Shown here one piece after another: positions 15,392-24,107 of a stretch of DNA of 64,000 nt. The notes below the pieces were generated by a model. It was not told the DNA's origin, did no database searches, and saw only the letters and a list, made by a program, of their open reading frames with translations. The stretch's first letter is position 1. Each line of letters starts with the position of its first letter. The position numbers and the translations under genes are program-made. This stretch comes from Fundidesulfovibrio terrae (GTDB lineage: Bacteria; Desulfobacterota; Desulfovibrionia; Desulfovibrionales; Desulfovibrionaceae), in the NCBI RefSeq assembly GCF_022808915.1, contig NZ_JAKZFS010000002.1:434001-498000 (forward strand), read 5' to 3'.

Positions 15392-16337
15392 AGACATCAA
15401 AGCCAAAATCAAGGACGCGTTGCCGGGCCTGGACTGCGTCATCGGCTGGGAGCGCGGCTGGAGCCCGCTTCACGGCACGCCGCTTTTCATGCGCTCGCCC
15501 GAGGATGTGGACAGGCTGACCTGGGGGCCGTTCAATGTGGGCAACCCGGCCACCTACCTCACCGGTTTCAAGGGAAAGAAGGTCGGCGTGGTGGTCAAGG
15601 GCTGCGACAGCCGGTCCGTGGTGCAGCTCCTCCAGGAGAAGCTGGTGAAGCGCGAGGACGTGGTGGTCTTCGGCATGCCATGCGAGGGCGTGGTGGACCT
15701 GACCAAGGTTGCCCGCAAGGTGGGCGACATCGCCCTGGTGAACGCCGCCGTCCGCGCAGGCGGGACGCTTAGCGTCACCACCCCGGAAGGCATGGTTGAA
15801 ATCCCCTGGGAGGAGGTGGCCGCCGACAAGTGCCTGTCCTGCCAATATCCCAACGCGCTGGTCTCGGACCACTTCGCGGGCGAGCCCCTGCCGCCGGCCA
15901 TGGGCCGCGACCCGGCCGCCGAGCAGTTGGCGGCGCTCGAGGCCATGGCCCCGGCCGAGCTGTTCGCGCACTGGGCCAAGGTCATGGAGCGCTGCATCCG
16001 CTGCTACGCCTGCAGGAACGCCTGCCCCATGTGCGTCTGCCGCGACCACTGCATCGCCCAGACCCGTGATCCCCACTGGCTCACCCAGGAGGACAGCACC
16101 CGGGAGAAGCTCATGTTCCAGATGATCCACGCCCTGCACCTGGCCGGACGCTGCACCGAGTGCGGCGAATGCCAGCGCTCCTGCCCCGTGGACATCCCCA
16201 TTCTGGCGCTCCGCCGCAAGCTGAACGCCGTGGTGAAGGACCTCTTCGACTACCAGGCCGGGGTCGATCCCCAGGCCGTGCCTCCGCTGTTCACCTTCCA
16301 GGTGGAAGAGGCCAAAATCAACGAACGGGGGTGGTGA
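15378..16337 (+). CDS. flxC: FlxC-like dicluster ferredoxin protein
   Basis: 319 residues. The N-terminal half has KGCDSRSVVQLLQEKL and VFGMPCEGVVD as in F420-hydrogenase beta-like proteins, plus CLSCQYP near 153. The C-terminal half has [4Fe-4S] motifs CIRCYACRNACPMC near residue 205 and CTECGECQRSCPVD near 258. It starts at GTG 15378, supported by AAAGGAGG seven bases upstream. It is an electron carrier in the Flx module. The flxC/flxB naming follows gene order from memory of the D. vulgaris locus and could be exchanged. Confidence 0.82.
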   Translation: MQSLEDIKAKIKDALPGLDCVIGWERGWSPLHGTPLFMRSPEDVDRLTWGPFNVGNPATYLTGFKGKKVGVVVKGCDSRSVVQLLQEKLVKREDVVVFGMPCEGVVDLTKVARKVGDIALVNAAVRAGGTLSVTTPEGMVEIPWEEVAADKCLSCQYPNALVSDHFAGEPLPPAMGRDPAAEQLAALEAMAPAELFAHWAKVMERCIRCYACRNACPMCVCRDHCIAQTRDPHWLTQEDSTREKLMFQMIHALHLAGRCTECGECQRSCPVDIPILALRRKLNAVVKDLFDYQAGVDPQAVPPLFTFQVEEAKINERGW

Positions 16338-17398
16338 TGGAAACGGCCAAATTCCTGCCCGAATCGTCGCTTGAGGCATGGCTCGCCGAGCTTGCCTCTT
16401 CGGGCGAACTCATCGTGCCCAGGCGCGAGGGAGACGCCGTGGTCTTCGGCCCCTACGACCCCAACGTGCCCCTGGAGCTGTCCAGGGACGCGACGGCTCC
16501 GCCCAAGTCCGTGGTGTTCCCGGCCTGCGAGGAGCTCCTTCGCTACACGTACGTCAAGGATGCGGAAGATATCTCCAAGACCGGCATGTCCGTGGAGGAA
16601 GTCACGCCCGCCTGCGGCGCGGTGGTGTTCGGGGCCAGGCCCTGCGGGGCGCGCGGATTCACCGTGTACGACCGGGTGTTCGACGCGGAGGGCATGCGCG
16701 ATCCCTATTACGCGGCTCGCCGCGCGGCCACGGCCTTCGTGACCCTGGCCTGCCGGGAGGCCGGAAGCGCCTGCTTCTGCCACTGGGTGGGATCCGGCCC
16801 GGCCGATCCGCAGGGCTCGGACGTGCTGCTCACACCGGTTCCCGGCGGCTACGTGGCCGAGGCCGTGACCGAGAAGGGCGCGGCGCTGCTCGCCTCGCCG
16901 CTTATGGCTCCTGCGGGCAAGCACGCTGGCGAGGCCAAGGCCGTGCGCGCCAAGGCCATGGAATCCCTGGACACCGCCCAGGACGTGTCTCCTGCCCGCG
17001 AAGCCCTGCTCGCGGCCTTCGACGACATGGACTTCTGGAACCGGATGTCCGCCAAGTGCATCAGCTGCGGGGCCTGCACCTACCTGTGCCCCACCTGCTA
17101 TTGCTTCAACATCACCGACGAGGCCCAGGGCAACGGCGGCACGCGCCTGCGCTCCTGGGACAACTGCATGTCCTTCCAGTTCACACTGGAGGCCAGCGGA
17201 CACAACCCCAGGCCCACCAAGGCCCACCGCCTGAAGAACCGGGTAGGGCACAAGTTCTCCTACTATCCGGGCATCCACGGCGGGGTAGTCGCCTGCTGCG
17301 GCTGCGGCCGGTGCATCCGGAGCTGCCCCGCCGGGGTGGACATCCGCGAGATCGTGCTGGCCGCCATGGAACGCGCCACCGCCAAGCCCCAGGAGTGA
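16337..17398 (+). CDS. flxB: FlxB-like iron-sulfur protein, sulfhydrogenase-beta type
   Basis: 353 residues related to the beta subunit of sulfhydrogenases and to AsrA. The N-terminal domain contains GARPCGARGF near residue 98 and a CFCHWVG segment. The C-terminal part binds two [4Fe-4S] clusters at CISCGACTYLCPTCYC near residue 240 and CCGCGRCIRSCP near 319. The start at ATG 16337 shares one base with the previous stop (TGATG). It should pass electrons between the NADH-binding FlxA and the rest of the complex. Confidence 0.85.
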   Translation: METAKFLPESSLEAWLAELASSGELIVPRREGDAVVFGPYDPNVPLELSRDATAPPKSVVFPACEELLRYTYVKDAEDISKTGMSVEEVTPACGAVVFGARPCGARGFTVYDRVFDAEGMRDPYYAARRAATAFVTLACREAGSACFCHWVGSGPADPQGSDVLLTPVPGGYVAEAVTEKGAALLASPLMAPAGKHAGEAKAVRAKAMESLDTAQDVSPAREALLAAFDDMDFWNRMSAKCISCGACTYLCPTCYCFNITDEAQGNGGTRLRSWDNCMSFQFTLEASGHNPRPTKAHRLKNRVGHKFSYYPGIHGGVVACCGCGRCIRSCPAGVDIREIVLAAMERATAKPQE

Positions 17399-17402
17399 TC
17401 CC

Positions 17403-18236
17403 ATGACCAGTTTGAATCCCTACCTGCCGGACATGGCCACCATCCTGGAGACCGTGCAGGAGACCCCCACCATCAAGACCTTCCGCGTGCGCCTGGACAA
17501 CGAGGCGCGCATGAAGGCCTTCACCTTCAAGCCCGGCCAGGTGGGCCAGCTCTCGGCCTTCGGGGTGGGCGAGTCCACCTTCGTCATCAACTCGCCCCCG
17601 ACGCGCATGGATTACCTGCAGTTCAGCGTCATGCGCGCGGGCGAGGTCACCTCGCGGCTTCACGGCCTGGACGCGGGCGACAAGGTGGGTGTGCGCGCGC
17701 CGCTGGGCAACCACTTCCCGTACGAGTCCATGAAGGGCAAGGACATCGTGTTCATCGGCGGCGGCATCGGCATGGCCCCGCTGCGCACGCTCATGCTCTT
17801 CATGTTGGACAACCGCGCCGACTACGGCTCCATATCACTCCTGTACGGCGCGCGCAGTCCCGAGGACATGGCCTTCAAGTCCGAGCTGCCGGAATGGCTC
17901 TCGCGCAAGGACATGAACACGGTGCTGACCATCGACCGCGAGGCTCCAGGCTGGGAGCACAGGGTGGGGCTCATCCCCAACGTGCTGCGCGAGATGGCTC
18001 CCTCGGCGGAAAACTCCGTGGCCGTGACCTGCGGGCCGCCCATCATGATCAAGTTCACCCTCCAGGCTCTCAAAGAGCTGGGTTTCGCGGACGAACAGAT
18101 CGTGACCACCCTGGAAAAACGCATGAAATGCGGAATAGGGTTGTGCGGCCGGTGCAATATCGGCGAGAAGTACGTGTGCGTGGACGGCCCGGTGTTCACC
18201 TATGCCGAGCTCAAGGCGCTTCCCAACGAACTGTAA
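17403..18236 (+). CDS. flxA: FlxA-like NAD(P)H-binding flavoprotein
   Basis: 277 residues of ferredoxin-NADP reductase type, like the gamma subunit of sulfhydrogenases. The FAD domain occupies residues 1-105. The pyridine nucleotide site GGGIGMAPLRTL lies near residue 119, and CGPPIM near 212. A C-terminal [2Fe-2S] site has CGIGLCGRCN near residue 242 plus VCVDGP. It is the NADH entry point of the Flx-Hdr complex. The start is four bases after flxB, and this gene ends the conserved adh-hdrCBA-flxDCBA block. Confidence 0.9.
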   Translation: MTSLNPYLPDMATILETVQETPTIKTFRVRLDNEARMKAFTFKPGQVGQLSAFGVGESTFVINSPPTRMDYLQFSVMRAGEVTSRLHGLDAGDKVGVRAPLGNHFPYESMKGKDIVFIGGGIGMAPLRTLMLFMLDNRADYGSISLLYGARSPEDMAFKSELPEWLSRKDMNTVLTIDREAPGWEHRVGLIPNVLREMAPSAENSVAVTCGPPIMIKFTLQALKELGFADEQIVTTLEKRMKCGIGLCGRCNIGEKYVCVDGPVFTYAELKALPNEL

Positions 18237-18252
18237 ACGTCCGGAGAGCACA

Positions 18253-18729
18253 ATGGCTGAATTCTTCAGCGCGGCCGACGTGGTGGGCGCGGCGGTGGAA
18301 ATGGAACGGCGGGGGCAGGCGCTTTATCGGCGCATGGCCCAGGTGGCCGAGAAGCCCGAGATCAAACGGTTCTTCGAGAACCTGGCCGGGGAGGAGCGCC
18401 GCCACGAGGAGCTCTTCGCGGCCATGGCCAAGCGCCTGGGCGCGGCCGAGCTGCCTGCCTGGAGCACCATGGAGGAGTACAGCGCCTATCTCGGCGCGCT
18501 GCTCGACTCCCACGCGCTCTTTTCGCCCGGGTTTGCCAAGGAGATGGCCGAAAAGTCCGGCCTCTTCGAGGAATCCGTGCGTGGCGCCATGAGCCTGGAG
18601 AAGGACTCCATGCTCTTCTTCCAGGAGATGCTCCAGCTCATCCCCGGGTCGGAGCATTCCTTCATACTGGAGTGTCTCGAGGAAGAGCGCCGCCACTTGC
18701 GCCAGCTCTCCGCCCTGCTCAAGAAATAG
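18253..18729 (+). CDS. rubrerythrin-like diiron ferritin-fold protein
   Basis: 158 residues, a four-helix bundle with the diiron signature: E16 in the first helix, EERRHEE near residue 47, E near 105 in the third helix and EEERRHL near 145. There is no rubredoxin-type CxxC domain, so it is a short sulerythrin or rubrerythrin-like form rather than full rubrerythrin. Its start, ATG 18253, follows GGAGAG. It is 16 bases downstream of flxA in the same operon, which suggests peroxide or oxygen protection for the low-potential complex. That role is inference. Confidence 0.85.
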   Translation: MAEFFSAADVVGAAVEMERRGQALYRRMAQVAEKPEIKRFFENLAGEERRHEELFAAMAKRLGAAELPAWSTMEEYSAYLGALLDSHALFSPGFAKEMAEKSGLFEESVRGAMSLEKDSMLFFQEMLQLIPGSEHSFILECLEEERRHLRQLSALLKK

Positions 18730-18776
18730 CCTCGTCCGGACATGCATCCGCGCGCGTGCGACGTGAAGGAGGGAGC

Positions 18777-19613
18777 ATGTTTCTCGAAGAATTCTCGCTC
18801 GACGCGGCCGGAGTGTTTCCGCCGCCCCCGATCCCGGTCCACGACGCCCCGGCGCTGCCAGCGCCCGGGTCCCTGCTGGGGACGGGGGCGGCCCTGTTTC
18901 TGGGGTCGAACCTGTTCCCCGCCAGGACCATCAGAAAGCGCCACCACCTGTCCCGCGTGTCGCTGAACGTGGTGGCGGGAGGCCGGTCGGCGCTGTTCAC
19001 CGGCGAGAGCCTGGACCAGTTCGACATGGACGTGTTCCTGTGCTGCGTGCTCAAGACGCTGCGCCGCGAAAAGCCGGTGCGCCGCTCCTTGCGCGAGTTC
19101 GTTCAGCTTCTCGGGCGCAGGCCCTCCCCTGTGACCGTGCGGCGGCTGGAGTCCAGCCTGTTCCGCCTGGCCTCGGCCAGGATCGAACTGGCCGACAGCC
19201 GTTTCGGCTGTTGCGCGCAGTTGGTGGAATCGGTGCTGGTGGACCGGGAGCTGGGCGTGTTCCGGGCCCAGGCCTCTCCCGAGGCGGTGGCTGCGCTGCG
19301 CGATGTCGAGGGCCTGGGCAGGCTTGCGCGGTTGCGCTTCGGCGTGGGTCCGGGGCCCCTTCTCAAATGGCTTGCCGGTCTTATTCTGGTGCTGGGCGAC
19401 GAGGCGTGCCTGCTGACCATGGAGCGGCTGAGTTCCCTGTGCGGCTGGGAAGGGTACGACCTGAGGATTTTCGCCGCCCGGGCGCTTCCGGCCTTGAGGA
19501 GCCTTGTGGACATAGGGTACATCCATTCCATGAGCCAATGCCCGGACGGACGCATCATGATTCTTCCCGGTGCGGGCAGGAGGAGGGCGGCCGAATGCAG
19601 GTTGGTCTGGTAA
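18777..19613 (+). CDS. TrfA/RepA-like replication-initiator-fold protein
   Basis: 278 residues. The central segment VSLNVVAGGRSALFTGESLDQFDMDVFLCCVL resembles the conserved start of TrfA-type plasmid initiators, in which a GE-L-Q-D-DV-L pattern precedes a winged helix. RRPSPVTVRRLESSLFRLASARIEL and LLKWLAGLILVLG fit the two winged-helix segments. The start ATG 18777 has GGAGGGAG upstream. No iterons or plasmid genes are nearby, so a DNA-binding or regulatory role is more likely than replication. It lies within the redox operon between a ferritin-like gene and a second alcohol dehydrogenase. Confidence 0.6.
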   Translation: MFLEEFSLDAAGVFPPPPIPVHDAPALPAPGSLLGTGAALFLGSNLFPARTIRKRHHLSRVSLNVVAGGRSALFTGESLDQFDMDVFLCCVLKTLRREKPVRRSLREFVQLLGRRPSPVTVRRLESSLFRLASARIELADSRFGCCAQLVESVLVDRELGVFRAQASPEAVAALRDVEGLGRLARLRFGVGPGPLLKWLAGLILVLGDEACLLTMERLSSLCGWEGYDLRIFAARALPALRSLVDIGYIHSMSQCPDGRIMILPGAGRRRAAECRLVW

Positions 19614-19623
19614 GGTGCGCAGG

Positions 19624-20766
19624 ATGAACGCCACCAAGTTCGCCATCCCGGAAATCATCTTCGGCCGCGGTTCCATGGTGCACGTGGCCCAATGCGCGCG
19701 CAGGCTCGGGGCCAAGCGGGTTCTTCTGGTCAGCGACGAGGGGCTCGAGAAGTCCGGCTGGGTCGAACGGGTCAAGGACATCCTGGAGGCCGACCGCCTG
19801 GAGTGGGTGTACTACGGCGACGTGAACTCCAACCCCCGCGACCACCAGGTGTCCACCGGAGCCAAGCTCTATCTGGAGACCGGCGCGGACGTCATCATCG
19901 CCATCGGCGGCGGCAGCCCCATCGACGCCGCCAAGGGCATCGCCATCCTGGCGGGCAACGGCGGAGCCATCTCCGACTACGAGGGGGCCAACCGCATCGA
20001 ACGGCCGCTGCCGCCCATGATCTTTCTGCCCACCACGGCGGGCAGCGGCTCGGACGTGTCCCAGTTCTGCATCATCACCGACACGGCCCGCCATCTCAAG
20101 ATGTCCATCATCAGCCGTTCGCTGGTGCCCAACATCTCCATCATCGATCCGCTCATATTGCTCACCAAGAGCCAGGAACTCATCATCGCCTCGGCCATCG
20201 ACGCGTTTGCCCACGCGGTGGAGTCCTACGTGTCGCGCATCGCCTCGCCGTTCACGGAGATCCAGGCGCTTCGGGCCATCGAGCTCATCATGCGCAACCT
20301 CAAGCCGGCCGTGGAAGACCGCGACATCGACGCCCTTGAGCAGCTTTCCATCGCCAGCACGGCCGCCGGCATGTCCTTCTCCAACGCCGGGCTCGGGGCC
20401 GGGCACGCCCTGGCCCATTCCCTGGGCGGCATGTTCGACATCCTGCACGGCCTGGTGCACCCCATTCTGCTGCCCGCGGTCATGCGCTTCAACACCCCGG
20501 CCTGCGCGGACAAGATGGGCACCATCGGCAGGCTGGTGGTGGGCCGCGAGGACATGCCCTCGCGCCTGGCCGCCGAGGCGGGCATCGAGGTCCTGCGCGA
20601 ATATTTCGCCGACCTGGGCGTCCCGGTGCATCTGCGCGACATCCTGCCGGACCGCTCTCCCCTGGAGACCCTGGCCTCGGCCGCCGTGGGCGACGCCTGC
20701 AACCTCACCAATCCCCGTGCCGCGGACGTGGAAAGCCTGCTGGGCATCTGCGAGGAGGCCTGGTGA
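19624..20766 (+). CDS. second iron-containing alcohol dehydrogenase
   Basis: 380 residues of the iron-type dehydrogenase family. The nucleotide motif GGGSPIDAAKG lies near residue 99. Metal ligands are in SAIDAFAHAVESY near 195 and GAGHALAHSLGGMFDILHG near 260-280. It is clearly divergent from the enzyme at 10216-11397 and lacks its extreme codon bias, so it is probably less expressed and may use a different alcohol. The start ATG 19624 follows AGG. Its last codons overlap the kinase gene by four bases, tying it to the regulatory pair. Confidence 0.9.
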   Translation: MNATKFAIPEIIFGRGSMVHVAQCARRLGAKRVLLVSDEGLEKSGWVERVKDILEADRLEWVYYGDVNSNPRDHQVSTGAKLYLETGADVIIAIGGGSPIDAAKGIAILAGNGGAISDYEGANRIERPLPPMIFLPTTAGSGSDVSQFCIITDTARHLKMSIISRSLVPNISIIDPLILLTKSQELIIASAIDAFAHAVESYVSRIASPFTEIQALRAIELIMRNLKPAVEDRDIDALEQLSIASTAAGMSFSNAGLGAGHALAHSLGGMFDILHGLVHPILLPAVMRFNTPACADKMGTIGRLVVGREDMPSRLAAEAGIEVLREYFADLGVPVHLRDILPDRSPLETLASAAVGDACNLTNPRAADVESLLGICEEAW

Positions 20767-21983
20767 CGCGCCAGAACCCTTCCGTCGAAGACCTGATCGG
20801 CATCGAGCACTGCAAGCTCGGCTTTTACCAGGAGCTGCGCCAGAAGATCGAGGAGCTCCAGCAGGCCAGCCTGGAATCCGAGGAGCGCCGCCGAGAGGTC
20901 GCCGCCATCCTGGACGGCATCACGGACATCATGATGGTCCTCTCCGAGGATATGAGCATCATCTCCGTGAACCACGTCTTCGAGGAGGTCATGGGCATAA
21001 GCGATGCCGAGGGCCGCTACTGCTACGAGATCTTTCGCAACGAATCCCGCCCCTGTCCGGAATGCCCGGCCCACAAGTCCTTCGTCTCCGGGGATGTCTG
21101 CCGGGAGACGGCGATCTTCAAGGTGGGCGGGAAAAACCGCCAGTTCGAAATGGTGGCCTCGCCCATCCAGGACCCGGACAAGGACGAGCGGCGCATCCTC
21201 ATCTTCAAGCGCGACGTCACCATGGAGAAGGAATACCAGGCCAAATTCTATCAGGCCGAGAAGATGGCCACCGTGGGCATGTTGGCCGCGGGCGTGGCCC
21301 ACGAGGTGAACAACCCCCTGGCCTCCATCTCCGGTTTCGCCGAAGGGCTCAAGCGCCGCCTGGGCAAGCTGGAAGCCACGCCCGGACCGCTCCTTGACGA
21401 CATCGAGGACTACGTGGACACCATCCTCAAGGAGTGCAACCGCTGCCGCGACATCGTGCGCACGCTGCTCACCTTCAGCCGGCCCGTGTCCTCGGGCTTC
21501 TCGCCCGTGAGCCTGAACGCCGTGGTGGAGGACACCCTCAAGCTCCTGCGCAGCCACATCAAGCAGAAGAGCCTCCAGCTGAGCATGGTCACGGTTCTGG
21601 CCGAGGACCTGCCGCTCATCTACGGCGACGAACCGCAACTCAAGCAGGTGGTGCTGAACCTGCTCATCAACGCCATCGACGCCGTGGACCAGACCGGCCT
21701 GGGCAAGGGCACCATCACCATCCGAACCTACCCCGAGGCCGGGGAGGGTGCGGGGCTTGTGGTGTCGGACACGGGCTGCGGCATCCCCAAGGAAAACCTG
21801 GACAAGCTCTTCGAACCTTTTTTCACCACCAAGCCCGTGGGCAAGGGCATCGGCATAGGTCTCTCGACGTGCTACGGCATCGTCAAGGAGCACCATGGAG
21901 AGATAGTCGTGTACAGCGAACACGAGAAAGGATCGCGCTTCATCGTCAGGCTGCCCGCCAACCCGGAGACGGCCGATGAGTAG
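20763..21983 (+). CDS. PAS-domain sensor histidine kinase, NtrB type
   Basis: 406 residues, soluble with no membrane segment. A short coiled coil (residues 15-45) precedes a PAS domain that carries clustered cysteines (YCYEIF, then RPCPECPAH, residues about 82-100). Next come HisKA with AAGVAHEVNNPLAS near residue 180, and HATPase with NAIDAV, GCGIP and GIGIGLSTC. The start is GTG 20763 overlapping the adh2 stop. It overlaps the response-regulator gene by eight bases. A cytoplasmic redox or metabolite signal sensed by the PAS cysteines is plausible but unproven. Confidence 0.92.
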   Translation: MTRQNPSVEDLIGIEHCKLGFYQELRQKIEELQQASLESEERRREVAAILDGITDIMMVLSEDMSIISVNHVFEEVMGISDAEGRYCYEIFRNESRPCPECPAHKSFVSGDVCRETAIFKVGGKNRQFEMVASPIQDPDKDERRILIFKRDVTMEKEYQAKFYQAEKMATVGMLAAGVAHEVNNPLASISGFAEGLKRRLGKLEATPGPLLDDIEDYVDTILKECNRCRDIVRTLLTFSRPVSSGFSPVSLNAVVEDTLKLLRSHIKQKSLQLSMVTVLAEDLPLIYGDEPQLKQVVLNLLINAIDAVDQTGLGKGTITIRTYPEAGEGAGLVVSDTGCGIPKENLDKLFEPFFTTKPVGKGIGIGLSTCYGIVKEHHGEIVVYSEHEKGSRFIVRLPANPETADE

Positions 21984-23307
21984 CCCATATACCGTACTGG
22001 TCGTGGACGACGAGCAGTCCCTGACCAAGCTGTTCAAGAAGGAACTGGCCGCCCCGCACAGGATAATCCACACGGCTGGTTCCGGGCGCCAGGCCAAGGA
22101 CATGTGCCGCAAGACCCAGTACGACATCATCGTGCTGGACCTGCGCCTGCCCGACGCCGGGGGGCTCGAGCTTCTTGTGGAGTTCCGCCGGCGCATCCCG
22201 GACGTGGAAGTGATCATGATCACCGGGCACGGCAACATCGACAGCGCCGTGGAGGCCATGAAGCTCGGGGCCTACGACTACCTGACCAAGCCCTTCAAGC
22301 TCGACGAGGTGGAGATCGTCGTCGAGCGCGCCTGGCAGAGGGTCTGCCTGCAGCGGGAGAACCGCAGCCTCAAGCACTCCCAGATGAGCGTGAAGCCGCC
22401 CATGCTGGTGGGCCTGTCCCAGGCGGTCAAGCAGATTCGCTACCTGGTGGAGAAGGTGGCCCCGACCGACGTGCCGGTGCTCATCACCGGCGACTCGGGC
22501 GTGGGCAAGGACGTGGTGGCCCACGCCATCCACACCTCCAGCAGGCGCGCGGACAAGCCGCTCATCATCAAAAACTGCGCCACCTTGCAGAAGGAGCTGT
22601 CGCGCAGCGAGCTTTTCGGCCACTGCCGGGGGGCGTTCACCGGGGCCTCCGAAAGCCAGGAGGGCCTGATGACCTTCGCCCACCAGGGCACGCTCTTCCT
22701 GGACGAGATCGGGGAGCTGCCCCTGGAGGTTCAAGGGTCGCTTTTGCGGGTGCTCGAGAGCAAGACCTACCGCCGGGTGGGTGAGAAGGACGAGCGCCAT
22801 ACCGACATCCGGCCGCTTTTCGCCACCAACCGCAGCCTCCAGGCCGAGGTGGAGGCCGGACGCTTCCACGAGGCGCTCTTCCACCGCATCAATGTCTTCA
22901 ACATCCACATCCCCTCGCTGGCCGAGCGCAAGGAGGACATTCCGCTGCTGGTGGAATACTTCCTCAACCGCCTGAGTTCCGGCCAGGCCGTCTGCACGGT
23001 GACGGAGGGGGCCATGCGCTGCCTGCTGGGCTACACGTGGCCGGGCAACGTGCGCGAGCTCAGAAACGTCATCGAGCGGGGCATGATCCTGGCGGAGAAC
23101 GGGCTCATCACCGAGCACGCCCTGCCGCGCGAACTTCTGGACAAGGGCGCGGAAAGCCAGGATGGCCTGTCGCTGGAGAGCATGGAGCGCATGCACATCG
23201 AACGGGTGCTTCACTTCCACAGCGGCAACCGGTCGCTGGCGTCCAACTCCCTGGGCATCAGCCGCAAGACCCTTTATCGCAAGATACTGGAATACGGGCT
23301 GGAGTAG
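21976..23307 (+). CDS. sigma-54-dependent response regulator, NtrC type
   Basis: 443 residues. A receiver domain has VVDDEQ and the phosphoacceptor aspartate in IVLDLRLPD near residue 54. The AAA+ domain has Walker A GDSGVGKD near 171, the sigma-54 loop GAFTGA near 220, Walker B LFLDEIGE and the arginine region GNVRELRNVIERG. It ends in a Fis-type HTH (SNSLGISRKTLYRKI). All features needed to activate a sigma-54 promoter are present. As the last gene of the operon, it most likely acts on the promoter at 10130-10146. Confidence 0.93.
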   Translation: MSSPYTVLVVDDEQSLTKLFKKELAAPHRIIHTAGSGRQAKDMCRKTQYDIIVLDLRLPDAGGLELLVEFRRRIPDVEVIMITGHGNIDSAVEAMKLGAYDYLTKPFKLDEVEIVVERAWQRVCLQRENRSLKHSQMSVKPPMLVGLSQAVKQIRYLVEKVAPTDVPVLITGDSGVGKDVVAHAIHTSSRRADKPLIIKNCATLQKELSRSELFGHCRGAFTGASESQEGLMTFAHQGTLFLDEIGELPLEVQGSLLRVLESKTYRRVGEKDERHTDIRPLFATNRSLQAEVEAGRFHEALFHRINVFNIHIPSLAERKEDIPLLVEYFLNRLSSGQAVCTVTEGAMRCLLGYTWPGNVRELRNVIERGMILAENGLITEHALPRELLDKGAESQDGLSLESMERMHIERVLHFHSGNRSLASNSLGISRKTLYRKILEYGLE

Positions 23308-23386
23308 CTGGGCCGCAATGGTTCCGCCGCCGCGGGTTCGAGGAATCCCGTCGTGTCCTGCGCTCTCGCGGTGATGCTGTTGCGGG

Positions 23387-24016
23387 TCAGAGGGTGCGGG
23401 CGGGCGGCCAGGCGTCCAGGTTCAAAGCCCTGAGTTCCGGGGCGCCCTTGCGGTAGGCGATGACGTTCAGGCAGGCGTGGTCCTGCCCCAGGCGGAACAG
23501 CCCGGCCAGGGGCATGCCCAACAGGCGGCAGAGGATGGCCCGGTTGACGCCCGCGTGGGCCACGATCAGGAGGGTCGCTCCGTCGGCAATCCGGTTTTCC
23601 GCAAGAATTCCTTCGAAAGCGCAGCAGGCCCTGTGCGCCACATCCTCGAAGCTCTCCCCGCCCGGCACGCGAAAGCCTGCCATGTCCGCCCCCCGCGCCT
23701 CGTGCTGTCCGGGAAAGCGGGCCTTGACCTCCTCGGCCGTGAGCCCGTCCCATTCCCCCAGTGCTATCTCGCGCAGCCCGGCCAGGGGCACGGCTTGAAG
23801 GGGTCTTCCTTCGAGGACGATCTCCGCCGTTTCCCGGCAGCGCGACAGGTCCGAGCACCAGGCCCCGGCGTAGTCGACGCCCGACAGGGCTTCGCGCCAG
23901 AGCAGGGCCTGGGCGCGGCCCGAGTCCGAAAGAGGCACGTCGCGTTGCCCCAGGAAGCGCCGGGGGGATTCCTGCCCGGTCTCGCCGTGGCGCATGAGGT
24001 GGACGGTGAGGTTCAC
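23387..24016 (-). CDS. histidine phosphatase (phosphoglycerate mutase superfamily)
   Basis: 209 residues with the catalytic LMRHGET at the N-terminus, SDLSRCRETAE near residue 57, and the second catalytic histidine in LLIVAHAGVNR near residue 150. Candidate functions include alpha-ribazole phosphatase or a general sugar phosphatase. The start is GTG 24016; the internal ATG eight codons later would cut into the RHG motif. It is the last gene of the mop-associated series, separated from xdhC by 91 bases, and converges on the regulator gene at 23307. Confidence 0.85.
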   Translation of the reverse strand: MNLTVHLMRHGETGQESPRRFLGQRDVPLSDSGRAQALLWREALSGVDYAGAWCSDLSRCRETAEIVLEGRPLQAVPLAGLREIALGEWDGLTAEEVKARFPGQHEARGADMAGFRVPGGESFEDVAHRACCAFEGILAENRIADGATLLIVAHAGVNRAILCRLLGMPLAGLFRLGQDHACLNVIAYRKGAPELRALNLDAWPPARTL

Positions 24017-24107
24017 GGGCGGGCCTCGGCCAAGGCTGGCCGCCAGGCTGGGCCGGGGTGCGCCAGGTTCACCGGCCTCGAATGCGCCGGCGTCGCGAGA
24101 TGCACGC

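Noticed and set aside
18777-19613. An integrated plasmid or replication origin around the TrfA-like gene
   Set aside because: No iterons, AT-rich origin, partition or mobilisation genes are visible and the gene is embedded in a collinear redox operon.
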